Source: Haloarcula salina
Lineage (GTDB): Archaea; Halobacteriota; Halobacteria; Halobacteriales; Haloarculaceae
Assembly: GCF_010119195.1 (NCBI RefSeq)
Contig: NZ_WRXL01000006.1
Span: 124,001-188,000, forward strand
Reading direction: 5' to 3'
DNA: 64,000 bases
In this document: piece by piece, positions 33,108 through 41,225 of the stretch
Layout: every line of letters begins with the position of its first letter
Position numbering within the stretch: the stretch's first letter is position 1
Translations under genes and position numbers: made by a program
The notes under the pieces: generated by a model
The model's input: the letters and a program-made list of their open reading frames with translations, nothing else
What the model was told of the DNA's origin: nothing
Database searches by the model: none

Positions 33108-34127
33108 TCAGGCGCTCGCGCCGGACTCGGAGCAGGCCGCGGCGTCGACCGCGCCGTCGTCGAGGTCCGCCTCGGCTTCGAGCAGTTCGCGGTAGCGCTC
33201 GCGGATGGTGACGGTGCTGATGTCGGTCGCCTCGCTGACCGTCTCCTGGGTCATCTCCTCGCCGAGCAGCAGGCCGGCGGCGTAGATGGCCGCGGCGGCG
33301 AGGCCGACGGGGCTCTTGCCGCTGTGGACGTTGGCCTCCTTGCCGGCCTCGATGAGGGTGCGGGCCTTGCGCTCCAGTTCGTCGTCGGCGTCGAGTTCGG
33401 AGACGAACTTGCTGACGTAGGTCGCGGGGTCCGGCGGCCCGACCTGCAGCGCGAGTTCTCGGTTGATGTAGCGGTAGGCGCGGGTGAACTCCATCTCGTC
33501 GACGCGGCTGACGACGGCCATGTCGTCGAGCGTCTGCGGGAGGTTCGCCTGCCGGATGGCGGCGTACAGCGACGCCGTCGCCATCCCCTCGATGGAGCGG
33601 CCCGGCAGCAGGCCCTCGTCCAGCGCGCGGCGGTAGATGACGCTGGCCGTCTCGCGGGCGCTCTCGGGGACGCCGAGGGCGCTGCCCATCCGGTCGATCT
33701 CGCCGAGGGCCTGCTTGAGGTTGCGCTCGGCGTGGTCGCGCGTGCGGAAGCGCTCGTCCCACGTCCGGAGGCGCTGCATCTTCTCGCGCTGGCGCGTCGA
33801 CAGGGAGTTGCCGTAGGCGTCCTTGTCCTGCCAGCCGATGTTGGTCGAGAGGCCCTTGTCGTGTTTCAGTTCGGTCGTCGGCGCGCCGACGCGCCGCTTG
33901 GCGTCGCGCTCCTGGCTGTCGAAGGCGCGCCACTCCGGCCCGTGGTCGATCTCGCCCTCGTCGACGACGAGTCCGCAGGACTCACAGACGGTCTCGCCGC
34001 GGCTCTCGTCGGTCGCGAGCGTGCCGCCGCAGTCGGGGCAGGCGTGGCTGGTGCTCGCCTCGCGCTCGGCCTGTTCGTCCACGCTGTCGCCGCGTTCGTC
34101 GGGTGAGTAGATGCTGCGTGTCGTCAT
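33108..34127 (-). CDS. tfb: Transcription initiation factor TFB
   Basis: A 339-residue archaeal TFIIB. The zinc ribbon has C30, C33, C48 and C51 (CPDC and CESC). The B-reader/linker (SQERDAKRRVGAPTTELKHDKGLSTNIGW) follows. Two cyclin repeats span about 125-225 and 230-320, with SIEGMATASLYAAIRQANLPQTLDDMA and SPVGLAAAAIYAAGLLLG as their helical signatures. It recruits RNA polymerase to TBP-bound promoters. Haloarchaea have several TFBs, so this may be one of several. A TATA-like ATTATATC at 34172-34179 leaves a leader of about 20 nt; a near-perfect palindrome lies 25-43 bp farther upstream. Confidence 0.95.
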   Translation of the reverse strand: MTTRSIYSPDERGDSVDEQAEREASTSHACPDCGGTLATDESRGETVCESCGLVVDEGEIDHGPEWRAFDSQERDAKRRVGAPTTELKHDKGLSTNIGWQDKDAYGNSLSTRQREKMQRLRTWDERFRTRDHAERNLKQALGEIDRMGSALGVPESARETASVIYRRALDEGLLPGRSIEGMATASLYAAIRQANLPQTLDDMAVVSRVDEMEFTRAYRYINRELALQVGPPDPATYVSKFVSELDADDELERKARTLIEAGKEANVHSGKSPVGLAAAAIYAAGLLLGEEMTQETVSEATDISTVTIRERYRELLEAEADLDDGAVDAAACSESGASA

Positions 34128-34171
34128 TGTGTGTGGGTGCGAGCGCCGGGACCGTCGCTCGCGCTCGTACC

Positions 34172-34179
34172 GATATAAT
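34172..34179 (-). promoter_or_regulatory. TATA-like element of tfb
   Basis: ATTATATC on the minus strand, 45-52 bp before the tfb ATG, predicts a short leader of about 20 nt. Confidence 0.45.
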
Positions 34180-34203
34180 GGGGTGCATCGGGCATCATTA
34201 CTC

Positions 34204-34222
34204 GGTTGGCATATGCCGAACC
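34204..34222. repeat. Near-perfect palindrome upstream of the tfb promoter
   Basis: GGCATATGCC (10-bp perfect palindrome) is flanked by GGTT and, one base off, AACC. It lies about 25 bp upstream of the TATA-like element. It could be an operator. There is no evidence for a specific regulator. Confidence 0.35.
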
Positions 34223-34395
34223 GTGAACTGCGTGTCAGTTTATTCGAGTTGGGCGTGGCGGTTCGGTAGGCCGAAGTCCCGTGGTTTCGCCGTCGCGAGT
34301 CGAGACGCGTCGGTCCCGTCGAGCAGTGTCGTTCGACTGGACCAGTGGTTTCGAGGCGCGGGAGAAGCGACGCCGAGAGAGCGGGAGCGCGGACG

Positions 34396-35181
34396 CTACA
34401 CGCCGGAGCGGCCAATGCGGAGGCGACCCCCTTCGGCGACGTCCTCGTCGGCCTGGACCGGCCCCATCGAACGGGTGACGAAGGAGCGGACGATCCACGC
34501 CTCGGCCCGCTGGAGGCGGTACTGGAGCGTCGACCGGGACACGTCGAGGCGCTCGGCGAGGTCGGTGAGCGAGATGTCGCGGGGCGTCCGGTAGTAGCCG
34601 TGTTCGACGGCGGCCTCGACGGCGGCCTGTTGCTCGGGCGGCAGTTCCGCGAGCGTCACGGCCTCGTCCACCCAGTACGACGGCGAGCCGAGCTGGCGGA
34701 ACTCGACGGTGAGCCCGGGCCGGAGTTCGGCCTCCATCGCCTCGAACAGGCCGTCGACGCCGGCGTCGTCGCACAGCAGGAGCCGCCACTCACAGCGGCT
34801 CTGGCGGCGCTCGGTCTCACAGAGGACGCCCGGACCGACGTGCTCGATGGCCAGCCGCGGGATGGAGTGGCAGTCGCCGGCCTCCGAGCGGTAACTGTAC
34901 ACCGTCCGCACGCCGGGCTCGGAGCCGATGACCTCGTACGTCCAGTCGGTCTTGCAGTCGCGGGTCCCGATGCACTCCGTGCACTGGACCGGGTCGTCGT
35001 ACACCTCGTCGAGCCGTTCGAGCGCCGTCTCGGGGCCGGCGACCCGCTCCAGTCGCCACATCCCGTCCTCGGTGACGTTGCACGCGATGGTCCGCGAGTG
35101 CGCCGACGGATGGTCGATGAACACGTCCATCACGGGGTCGACGCCCCGTTCGTAGTCGATGGTGAAGATGAACTCCCGCAT
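34396..35181 (-). CDS. Bat-like HTH-10 transcriptional regulator
   Basis: A 261-residue regulator. The C-terminal HTH_10 domain (ELPPEQQAAVEAAVEHGYYRTPRDISLTDLAERLDVSRSTLQYRLQRAEAWIV) is the Bat-type winged/helix-turn-helix. The N-terminal 190 residues are a beta-rich sensor region with a run of cysteines (CTECIGTRDC, then LLCDD) that may bind metal. It starts MREFIFTIDYERG. Divergent from the small membrane protein gene. No target gene is evident. Confidence 0.8.
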   Translation of the reverse strand: MREFIFTIDYERGVDPVMDVFIDHPSAHSRTIACNVTEDGMWRLERVAGPETALERLDEVYDDPVQCTECIGTRDCKTDWTYEVIGSEPGVRTVYSYRSEAGDCHSIPRLAIEHVGPGVLCETERRQSRCEWRLLLCDDAGVDGLFEAMEAELRPGLTVEFRQLGSPSYWVDEAVTLAELPPEQQAAVEAAVEHGYYRTPRDISLTDLAERLDVSRSTLQYRLQRAEAWIVRSFVTRSMGPVQADEDVAEGGRLRIGRSGV

Positions 35182-35275
35182 AGGCTCCCAGAGGGAGGCC
35201 AGCCGCTTTAGCCATACGGTTCGTTCGGCGCATGCCAACCGAGCGGTCATACTGGGAGACGGCCATCTATGGAAT

Positions 35276-35671
35276 ATGTCCTGCCCCTGCTCACTCGACG
35301 CCGGAGCGCCGCCGGGAGACGCGTCGGCCGACGCCGAGGACACCCGCTCGCGCGAGCGCGGCGGTCGACTCCCGACACACAACTGGCGACACACGGTGGT
35401 CTACGGCCTCGTGTTCTGGGCGGTCGTGATCGGCGCGTGGATCGCCGTTCCCGCCGGCCACCCGTTCCAGTTGGGCGTGGCCCTCTCCGGCCTGTTCGCG
35501 GCCCCGCTGTTGCCCGTCGCGCTGTGCTGTGACTACCGTCAGGCCAGGCAGTTCGGGACGTGTGAGCCCGGCGTCCGGGCCTACCTCGCGAACCTGGCGA
35601 CCGACCTCGCGACGGCGCTCGCCGGCCGGCGAGCGCTCGGCGACGAGCGCCGGGAGTTCACGCGCTGCTGA
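35276..35671 (+). CDS. Small two-helix membrane protein
   Basis: A 131-residue protein with a Cys-Pro-Cys motif at the N terminus (MSCPCSLDAGAP), a charged region, and two helices near residues 40-62 and 66-86. A further CCDY and CEPG place more cysteines after the helices. Function unknown. The ATG at 35276 is used because the upstream frame reaches into the divergent regulator. Confidence 0.55.
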   Translation: MSCPCSLDAGAPPGDASADAEDTRSRERGGRLPTHNWRHTVVYGLVFWAVVIGAWIAVPAGHPFQLGVALSGLFAAPLLPVALCCDYRQARQFGTCEPGVRAYLANLATDLATALAGRRALGDERREFTRC

Positions 35672-35696
35672 CGGTGCTACCGTCGGCCGACGCCGC

Positions 35697-36503
35697 TCAC
35701 GAGCCCGTGCCGGACCCCTGAGCGCGAGCCTCCTCCAGCCAGTCCGGGTCGGGGACGCTCGTCGCGCCCACGTCGGTCACCTCGTAGCGCCACTCGACCG
35801 AGACCGTCTCGCCCTCGTCGGTCTCGCCGGTCAGCGTCCACGCCGTCTGGCGCGCCAGGCCGTCCTCGTCGACCAGCACCGCGACGGTGAAGTCCGTCAC
35901 CGTCACGTTGTCGCTCGACCCGATGGTGCCGGCCCCGAACTGCCGCCAGGCGCCGAGGTCCGAGTACTCGTAGCGGTCCACGGTGACGCCGTCGAACGTC
36001 TCGGTCCCGACGAAGCGGGCGTCGTCGACGGTCTCGTAGCTGATCGCGCCGCGGTCGACGGCGGACTGGAACGCGGTGTCGTCCTGGGGCCTGATCTGGT
36101 AGAACGCCTCGCCGTCCGTCGCGTACCGCGTGTAGGCCGACCCGTCGGCGACGAACGTCTCGAAGTCCGTCTGTGACTCCGCCCCGGTCATGGCGAACGT
36201 CTCCAGCGAGCGGTTCTCGCGGAGGTCGACCCGGTACGTGTCGGTGATCGTGGCCGTCTCGCCGCTCTCGGTGGTCGAGTACGACCACGTCGCGGTGAAG
36301 CTGCCCGCCTCGCGCAGGAGTCGCTCCGTCTCGCCCACGTCGAACTCGTCGCCGTCGGCGACGCCGCCGTCGCCCGCCGAGTTACCGTCTCCCGCAGACG
36401 ACCCGTCGGCGCTCTCTCCGTCCGTCGCCGGTCCGCCCCCGCCGAGACAGCCGGCGACGACGAGCAGCGACACGACCAGCACCGTGAGCATCCGTGATCT
36501 CAT
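35697..36503 (-). CDS. Sec-exported lipoprotein (DUF7537-like)
   Basis: A 268-residue lipoprotein. A hydrophobic N-terminal signal (MLTVLVVSLLVVAGC) with Cys19 as lipobox lacks a twin arginine, so the Sec route is likely. A Gly/Ser/Asp-rich linker follows (residues 20-55), then a beta-rich domain with YRVDLRENRSLETFAM, FVADGSAYTRYATDGEAFYQI and a C-terminal VTDFTVAVLVDEDGLARQTAWTLTGE pair of strands, the layout of the haloarchaeal DUF7537 lipoproteins. Function unknown. Confidence 0.75.
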   Translation of the reverse strand: MRSRMLTVLVVSLLVVAGCLGGGGPATDGESADGSSAGDGNSAGDGGVADGDEFDVGETERLLREAGSFTATWSYSTTESGETATITDTYRVDLRENRSLETFAMTGAESQTDFETFVADGSAYTRYATDGEAFYQIRPQDDTAFQSAVDRGAISYETVDDARFVGTETFDGVTVDRYEYSDLGAWRQFGAGTIGSSDNVTVTDFTVAVLVDEDGLARQTAWTLTGETDEGETVSVEWRYEVTDVGATSVPDPDWLEEARAQGSGTGS

Positions 36504-36659
36504 GCTCTCACTGACGCCGCCGAACGAGATAAGCTAGTACGATTGATACGACAACGGTCGGACAGCAACGGTCGGACTCGGAACCGAACCGAGAGCGACC
36601 GTGCGACGGTATCCCTCGCCGCAATGGCGGATTCGACGAGTGTCAGCGCACCTGCACGC

Positions 36660-37622
36660 TCACAGCCAGTCGGTGTCCGGGTCGATGCGATCCGGCGGCG
36701 TCTCGCCGGCGAGGGCGGCGCGGACGTTCGCCGCGACGGCGTCGTTCAGGTCCGCGCGGGCCTCCTCGGAGTACCACGCGGCGTGGGGAGTGACGACGCA
36801 GTTGTCGAGGCCGAGCAACGGGTGGTCGGCGGCCGGCGGTTCCTCGGTCAGCACGTCGAGGCCGGCGGCGGCGATGGTCCCGTCCGCCAGGGCCGCCCGG
36901 AGCGCCGCCTCGTCGACGAGGCCGCCGCGTCCGGTGTTGACGAGGACGGCGTGGTCGCGCATCGCCGCGAGCGCGTCGGCGTCGACCATGCCCCGGGTGT
37001 CGTCGGTCAGCGGCGCGTGCAGGGAGACGTAGTCGGCCCGCTCGTAGAGGTCGTCCAGCGCGACCTTCTCCACGTCCGCGGCGGCCATCTCGTCGGCGTC
37101 GACGTACGGGTCGTATGCGATTACCTCGAGGTCGAACCCGCGCACCAGTTCGCGCGTCCGGCGGGCGAGCGGGCCGAAGGAGACGAGGCCCAGGGTTCGC
37201 CCCCTGACGCGGCGGACCGCTCGGGTCCGCTCCCAGCCCCACCCGCCGTCGCGGACGTCGCGGTCGTAGGCGGCGACGGCGCGGACGCAGTCGAGCAGCA
37301 GCGTCACCGTGTGGGTCGCCACCTCGTCGGTGCAGTAGTCGGGGACGTTCGTGACGACGACCCCGTTGTCCGCCGCCGCCCGCACGTCGACGTTGTCGAC
37401 GCCGACGCCCGCCCTGGCGACGATTTGGAGGTCGTCGAGCGCGTCGAGGACCGCGGCCGTGACCGGCGTGTTCACGTCGACGACGAGGCCCTGCGCGCCC
37501 GCGGCCGCCGCCCGGAGGTCGGCTTCGCCGTCCGTCTCCGCGGCGACGACCTCGGCGTCGAGCGCCGCCCGCAGTCTCTCGGTGTCGATCATCGGATCGT
37601 CGCTCGCGACCACTCGTGGCAT
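36660..37622 (-). CDS. D-isomer-specific 2-hydroxyacid dehydrogenase (SerA/CtBP-like)
   Basis: A 320-residue NAD-dependent dehydrogenase. Catalytic elements: VARAGVGVDNVDVRAAAD (substrate loop), Arg in VNTGRGGLVDE, acidic residue in TEEPP, and the His in VTPHAAWYSEEA. The nucleotide loop reads GLVSFGPLARR, that is SFGPLA instead of GxGxxG, so the first and third glycines are replaced by Ser and Ala. Substrates in the family include phosphoglycerate, glyoxylate and other 2-oxoacids. A TATA-like TTTTAC about 26-30 bp upstream of the ATG fits a leaderless start. Not SerA itself, because the ACT domain is missing. Confidence 0.82.
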   Translation of the reverse strand: MPRVVASDDPMIDTERLRAALDAEVVAAETDGEADLRAAAAGAQGLVVDVNTPVTAAVLDALDDLQIVARAGVGVDNVDVRAAADNGVVVTNVPDYCTDEVATHTVTLLLDCVRAVAAYDRDVRDGGWGWERTRAVRRVRGRTLGLVSFGPLARRTRELVRGFDLEVIAYDPYVDADEMAAADVEKVALDDLYERADYVSLHAPLTDDTRGMVDADALAAMRDHAVLVNTGRGGLVDEAALRAALADGTIAAAGLDVLTEEPPAADHPLLGLDNCVVTPHAAWYSEEARADLNDAVAANVRAALAGETPPDRIDPDTDWL

Positions 37623-38017
37623 ATCCGGAGGGAAGTGTCCCCCAAGTAAAACGGGCCGGTGACGTTCCCACGGGGCCGGAATACCGACGATAGTCCGTGA
37701 GAGACGAGTGATAGCGCACGGCGAGAGAGAGAGGTGAATTAAACACACATCATATATTTATAATATCTGAATTTCGAATATATATTCGAGACCGGGTAGT
37801 TCCCACGTGTGTGAAAGCGCGTTTCAGACACCATATCGTTGCTTTGCTAGTTGCAGTCGGATCGATGAAACGTTCAACAGAAATTCGTCGTCCGGGATTT
37901 GAGGCACATATTCCCATAGATACGGCCAATATGTGTCGAAGTTCCGTCACAGAGCGATTTACTAACAAATAAATTATCTTTTTTCCAAATAGTCAGATTT
38001 CAGTGAATATACGGCGC
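37623..38017. other. 395-bp AT-rich intergenic region
   Basis: Markedly AT-richer than its surroundings. It lies upstream of the 2-hydroxyacid dehydrogenase gene and downstream of the zinc dehydrogenase gene. It contains the perfect 16-bp palindrome TCGAATATATATTCGA (37774-37789) and several TATA-like runs (37752-37766, 37969-37980). A minus-strand frame of 72 codons (37750-37968) has no recognisable protein features and is not called. Confidence 0.5.
37774..37789. repeat. Perfect 16-bp palindrome
   Basis: TCGAATATATATTCGA is fully self-complementary. It lies 152 bp upstream of the 2-hydroxyacid dehydrogenase start codon, inside an AT-rich stretch. It may be an operator or a chance palindrome of the AT-rich block. 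Confidence 0.4.
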
Positions 38018-39049
38018 TCAGTCATCGAGCGAGATCATCCCCTTGACGACGGTCGGTTCCATCGCCCGCCGGAAGGCGTCGTCGATGTCTTCGAGCGACG
38101 ACTCGAAGTCGACGATCCCCTCGACGTCCACCTCGTCGTCGGCGAGCAGGTCGACGGCCGCGTCGTAGGTGTTCTTGTACCGGAACGAGCCGTGCACGTC
38201 GATCTCGTTGTCGATGACCTCCAGCACGTCGAACGGGACCTCGGCCTCGCTGGCGAGGCCGACCAGCACGACGGTGCCGCCCCGGCGGACCGCGTCGATT
38301 GTCGATCGGATCGACGGCTCCGCGCCGGAGGCCTCGACGACCACGTCCGCGCCGACGCCGTCGGTGTACTCCCCGACGGCCGCTTCGAGGTCGGTCTCGG
38401 TGACGTCGACAGTCAGGTCAGCGCCGCGTTCGGCGGCGAAGTCGAGTTTCTCCGCGACCACGTCGGTGACGATCACGTCCGTCGCGCCGGCCGCGCGGGC
38501 GGCTTCGAGGACCATCAGGCCGATGGGGCCCGCGCCGGTGACGAGGACGGTGTCGCCCGTGCCGACGTTCCCCCGACGGCAGGCGTGGATGCCGACCGAG
38601 AGCGGTTCGCAGAGCGCCCCCTCGGCGGTCGAGACCGAGTCGGGCAGGCGATAGGCGAAGTCGGCCGGCCAAGAGACGTACTCGGTGAACGCGCCGTCGT
38701 GGGGCGGCGTCGCCATGAACCGAACGTCTTCACAGAGGTGGTAGTCGCCGCGCTTGCAGTGGGCACAGCGACGACAGGGGACGCCGGGTTCGAGCGCGAC
38801 GCGGTCGCCGGGCGCGAGACCGGTGACGTTCTCGCCGATCGCGACCACCTCGCCGGCGCTCTCGTGGCCGAGAACGAGCGGGTCCTCGACGACGTAGTCG
38901 CCGATACGTCCGTGTTCGTAGTAGTGCACGTCCGAGCCGCAGATGCCCACGTCACGGACCGCGACGAGCACGTCGTCGGGCCCGGGCGTCGGTCTGGGAC
39001 GATCCTCCAGTTCGAACTCGGTCGGTTCGACTAACACAGCGGTTCGCAT
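38018..39049 (-). CDS. Zinc-dependent sugar/polyol dehydrogenase (sorbitol/xylitol-DH-like MDR)
   Basis: A 343-residue medium-chain dehydrogenase. The catalytic zinc ligands lie in DVGICGSDVHYYEHG and GHESAGEV; the structural zinc loop is CRRCAHCKRGDYHLC. The NAD(P) fold is at VLVTGAGPIGLMVLEAARAAGATDVIVTDV, whose last acidic residue favours NAD. The sequence is closest in layout to sorbitol/xylitol/threonine-type dehydrogenases. It probably oxidises a polyol or sugar used by the neighbouring dehydratase or kinase route. The ATG at 39049 is backed by a TATA-like element 26-34 bp upstream. First of the sugar-regulon genes. Confidence 0.85.
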   Translation of the reverse strand: MRTAVLVEPTEFELEDRPRPTPGPDDVLVAVRDVGICGSDVHYYEHGRIGDYVVEDPLVLGHESAGEVVAIGENVTGLAPGDRVALEPGVPCRRCAHCKRGDYHLCEDVRFMATPPHDGAFTEYVSWPADFAYRLPDSVSTAEGALCEPLSVGIHACRRGNVGTGDTVLVTGAGPIGLMVLEAARAAGATDVIVTDVVAEKLDFAAERGADLTVDVTETDLEAAVGEYTDGVGADVVVEASGAEPSIRSTIDAVRRGGTVVLVGLASEAEVPFDVLEVIDNEIDVHGSFRYKNTYDAAVDLLADDEVDVEGIVDFESSLEDIDDAFRRAMEPTVVKGMISLDD

Positions 39050-39074
39050 ACCCGAGACCACGCGTCGGACCACC

Positions 39075-39083
39075 AAAAATATA
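39075..39083 (-). promoter_or_regulatory. TATA-like element of the zinc dehydrogenase gene
   Basis: TATATTTTT on the minus strand, 26-34 bp before the ATG at 39049, fits a leaderless transcript. Confidence 0.45.
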
Positions 39084-39118
39084 CGGGAGAAGGGGCCGCG
39101 CTCGTCGCGGCCGGCCGC

Positions 39119-40270
39119 TCACCACTCGGCGACGCTCCCGTCCTCGTGGTGCCAGACGGGGTTGTACCAGTTGACCTGCGCCTGGGCCTGCTCGCGGACG
39201 TACTCCTCGTCGACTTCGATGCCCAGCCCGGACCCGGTCGGCCGCTCGACGTAGCCGTCGTCGAAGGTGAACGTCGCCGGGTCTTCGAGCAGTTTGAGCC
39301 GCTGGCTCGACCCCGGGTCGTGCAGGTCGAGGTCCTGTTCCTGCATGACGACGTTCTGCGAGCAAAAGCCCACCTGCAGGCTCGCGGCGAACGCCACGGG
39401 TCCCAGCGGGCAGTGCGGGACGACGGCCACGTCGAAGGCCTCGGCCATCGAGACGACCTTGCGCATCTCACTGATGCCGCCGACGTGGGTCACGTCGGGC
39501 TGGATGACCGACACCGCTTCGTCGGTGAACAGCCGCTTGAAATCGTAGCGGGAGTAAAAGCGCTCGCCGGTGGCGATGGGGACGGTCGTCCGGTCGGCGA
39601 TGCCCGCAAAGGAGTCGGCGTGCTCCGGGAGCAGCGGCTGGTCGACGAACATCAGGTCCAGCGGTTCGAGCCGCCGGACGAGTTCGGCGGCCATCGGCTT
39701 CGAGACGCGGCCGTGGAAGTCGACCCCGACGAAGGCGTCGTCGTCCACGGCGTCGCGGACCGCCGCCACCCGCTCGACGGCGCGGTCGACGGCCGCGGTC
39801 GTCTCGATGGGGCGAAACTCCCGGACGAAATTGAGCTTGAACGCCCGGTAGCCGCGGTCGTAGTCCTGTCTCGCGGAGGCGGCGATGTCCTCGGGGTTCT
39901 CGCCGCCGAGCCACTGGTAGACGAGCAGTCGGTCGCGGACGTGGCCCCCGAGCAGTTCGTGGACCGGCGCGCCGTAGTGTCTGCCCTTGATGTCCCAGAG
40001 CGCGTGGTCGATGCCCGCGAGCGCGCTCATGAGCGCCGGGCCGCCCCGGAAGTAGCCGCTCTGATAGAGCTTCCGCCAGTGGTACTCCGTCCGGAGCGGG
40101 TCCGACCCGAGCAGGTACCCCTCGACGAGCTCGGTGACGGCCGCCCGGACGGTCTCCAGTCGCCCCTGGATGATGGGCTCGCCCCACCCGACGACCCCCT
40201 CGTCGGTCTCCAGTTTCAGGAGCAGCCACCGCGGGGGCACGGCGAACAGTTCGAAGTCGACGATTTTCAT
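39119..40270 (-). CDS. dgoD: D-galactonate dehydratase family protein (DgoD-like, enolase superfamily)
   Basis: A 383-residue mandelate racemase/muconate lactonizing enzyme relative that tracks E. coli DgoD from end to end, including PPRWLLLKLETDEGVVGWGEPII, RGGPALMSALAGIDHALWDIKG and the final HEDGSVAEW. Dehydrates a sugar acid to its 2-keto-3-deoxy form. Catalytic His186 (FHGR) and His286 (PHCPLGP), and metal Asp184 and Glu236 (GERFY), are kept. The middle metal ligand is odd: DgoD has EEP, here the triplet is DQP, so Asp210 replaces Glu and Gln211 the next Glu. Galactonate is the likely substrate, but this change and the deoxysugar neighbours leave other acids open. Divergent from the SDR gene. 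Confidence 0.82.
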   Translation of the reverse strand: MKIVDFELFAVPPRWLLLKLETDEGVVGWGEPIIQGRLETVRAAVTELVEGYLLGSDPLRTEYHWRKLYQSGYFRGGPALMSALAGIDHALWDIKGRHYGAPVHELLGGHVRDRLLVYQWLGGENPEDIAASARQDYDRGYRAFKLNFVREFRPIETTAAVDRAVERVAAVRDAVDDDAFVGVDFHGRVSKPMAAELVRRLEPLDLMFVDQPLLPEHADSFAGIADRTTVPIATGERFYSRYDFKRLFTDEAVSVIQPDVTHVGGISEMRKVVSMAEAFDVAVVPHCPLGPVAFAASLQVGFCSQNVVMQEQDLDLHDPGSSQRLKLLEDPATFTFDDGYVERPTGSGLGIEVDEEYVREQAQAQVNWYNPVWHHEDGSVAEW

Positions 40271-40295
40271 GGCTAGGTGTATCTGGGAGCGCGCA

Positions 40296-40303
40296 CTTGT
40301 AAT
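40296..40303 (-). promoter_or_regulatory. TATA-like element of the DgoD-type gene
   Basis: ATTACAAG on the minus strand, 26-33 bp before the ATG at 40270, fits a leaderless start. Confidence 0.4.
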
Positions 40304-40396
40304 GACGGGGCGTCGAAGGGGGCGGTGTCTCGGAACGGAATTTCTGGCTGTTCGAGCCCGTATTCGCTACACGGAACACGACCCGCCGAGGCGTAG

Positions 40397-40403
40397 ATTT
40401 AAC
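40397..40403 (+). promoter_or_regulatory. TATA-like element of the SDR gene
   Basis: ATTTAAC, 31-37 bp before the ATG at 40434, suggests a leader of only a few nucleotides. Confidence 0.4.
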
Positions 40404-40433
40404 ACCGAGGCCACCCCAGAACCGAACGTACGC

Positions 40434-41207
40434 ATGAGTGTACTGGAGAGTTTCTCCCTCGACGGAGAGACGGCTATCGTCACCGGAGCGGCACAGGGCC
40501 TCGGCAAGCAGATGGCGACCGCCCTCACGGAGGTTGGGGCGGACGTGGCCATCGCCGACGTGAACCTCGAGAAGGCAGAGCGGGCGGCCGAGGAACTCGA
40601 CGGCGAGACGGAGGTCATCGCGACGGAAGTCGACGTGACCGACGAGTCCTCGGTCGAGGGGATGGTCGACGCGGTGACCGACCGCCTCGGCCCCGTCGAC
40701 GTGCTCGTCAACAACGCGGGCATCGTCGAGAACTCGGCGGCCGAGGAGACGGATGTCGAGTCCTGGCGGCGCGTGGTCTCGGTCAACTTAGACGGGGTCT
40801 TCCTCTGTGCCAAGCACGTCGGCCAGCAGATGTTAGAGCGCGGCGAGGGCCGAATAGTCAACATCTCCTCGATGTCGGGCTTCGACGTGAACGTCCCGCA
40901 GAAACAGGCCAGTTACAACACGACGAAGGCGGGCGTCAGGATGCTGACCCAGTCGCTCGCCGTGGAGTGGGGCGACCGCGGCGTCCGGGTCAACGCCATC
41001 GCGCCGGGCTACATGCGGACCGACCTCGTCGACGAGGTGCTGGCGGAGAACCCCGAAATGGAGGAGACGTGGCTGGAGAACACGCCGATGGGGCGGCTCG
41101 GCCGCCCGGAGGAACTGAAGGAACTCGTCGTCTACCTCGCGTCCGACGCGTCCTCGTACATGACCGGGTCGACCGTCGTGATGGACGGCGGTTACACCTC
41201 GCGGTGA
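40434..41207 (+). CDS. Short-chain dehydrogenase/reductase (FabG-like, probable sugar dehydrogenase)
   Basis: A 257-residue classical SDR. Cofactor motif TGAAQGLG at 17-24, adenine-ring motif NNAG at 93-96, and the catalytic tetrad Asn118, Ser146, Tyr161 and Lys165 (NISSMSG and YNTTK). The C-terminal MDGGYTSR closes the family pattern. The acidic residue after the second strand (IADVN) favours NAD(H). Its position opposite the DgoD-type gene, inside a sugar cluster, makes an aldose or polyol dehydrogenase more likely than a fatty-acid reductase; that is inference. It converges with the kinase gene. Confidence 0.82.
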   Translation: MSVLESFSLDGETAIVTGAAQGLGKQMATALTEVGADVAIADVNLEKAERAAEELDGETEVIATEVDVTDESSVEGMVDAVTDRLGPVDVLVNNAGIVENSAAEETDVESWRRVVSVNLDGVFLCAKHVGQQMLERGEGRIVNISSMSGFDVNVPQKQASYNTTKAGVRMLTQSLAVEWGDRGVRVNAIAPGYMRTDLVDEVLAENPEMEETWLENTPMGRLGRPEELKELVVYLASDASSYMTGSTVVMDGGYTSR

Positions 41208-41225
41208 GACGGTCGCCCCGGAACG

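Noticed and set aside
37750-37968. Minus-strand frame of 72 codons in the AT-rich gap
   Set aside because: No recognisable motif and unusual composition; the AT-rich block gives chance frames.
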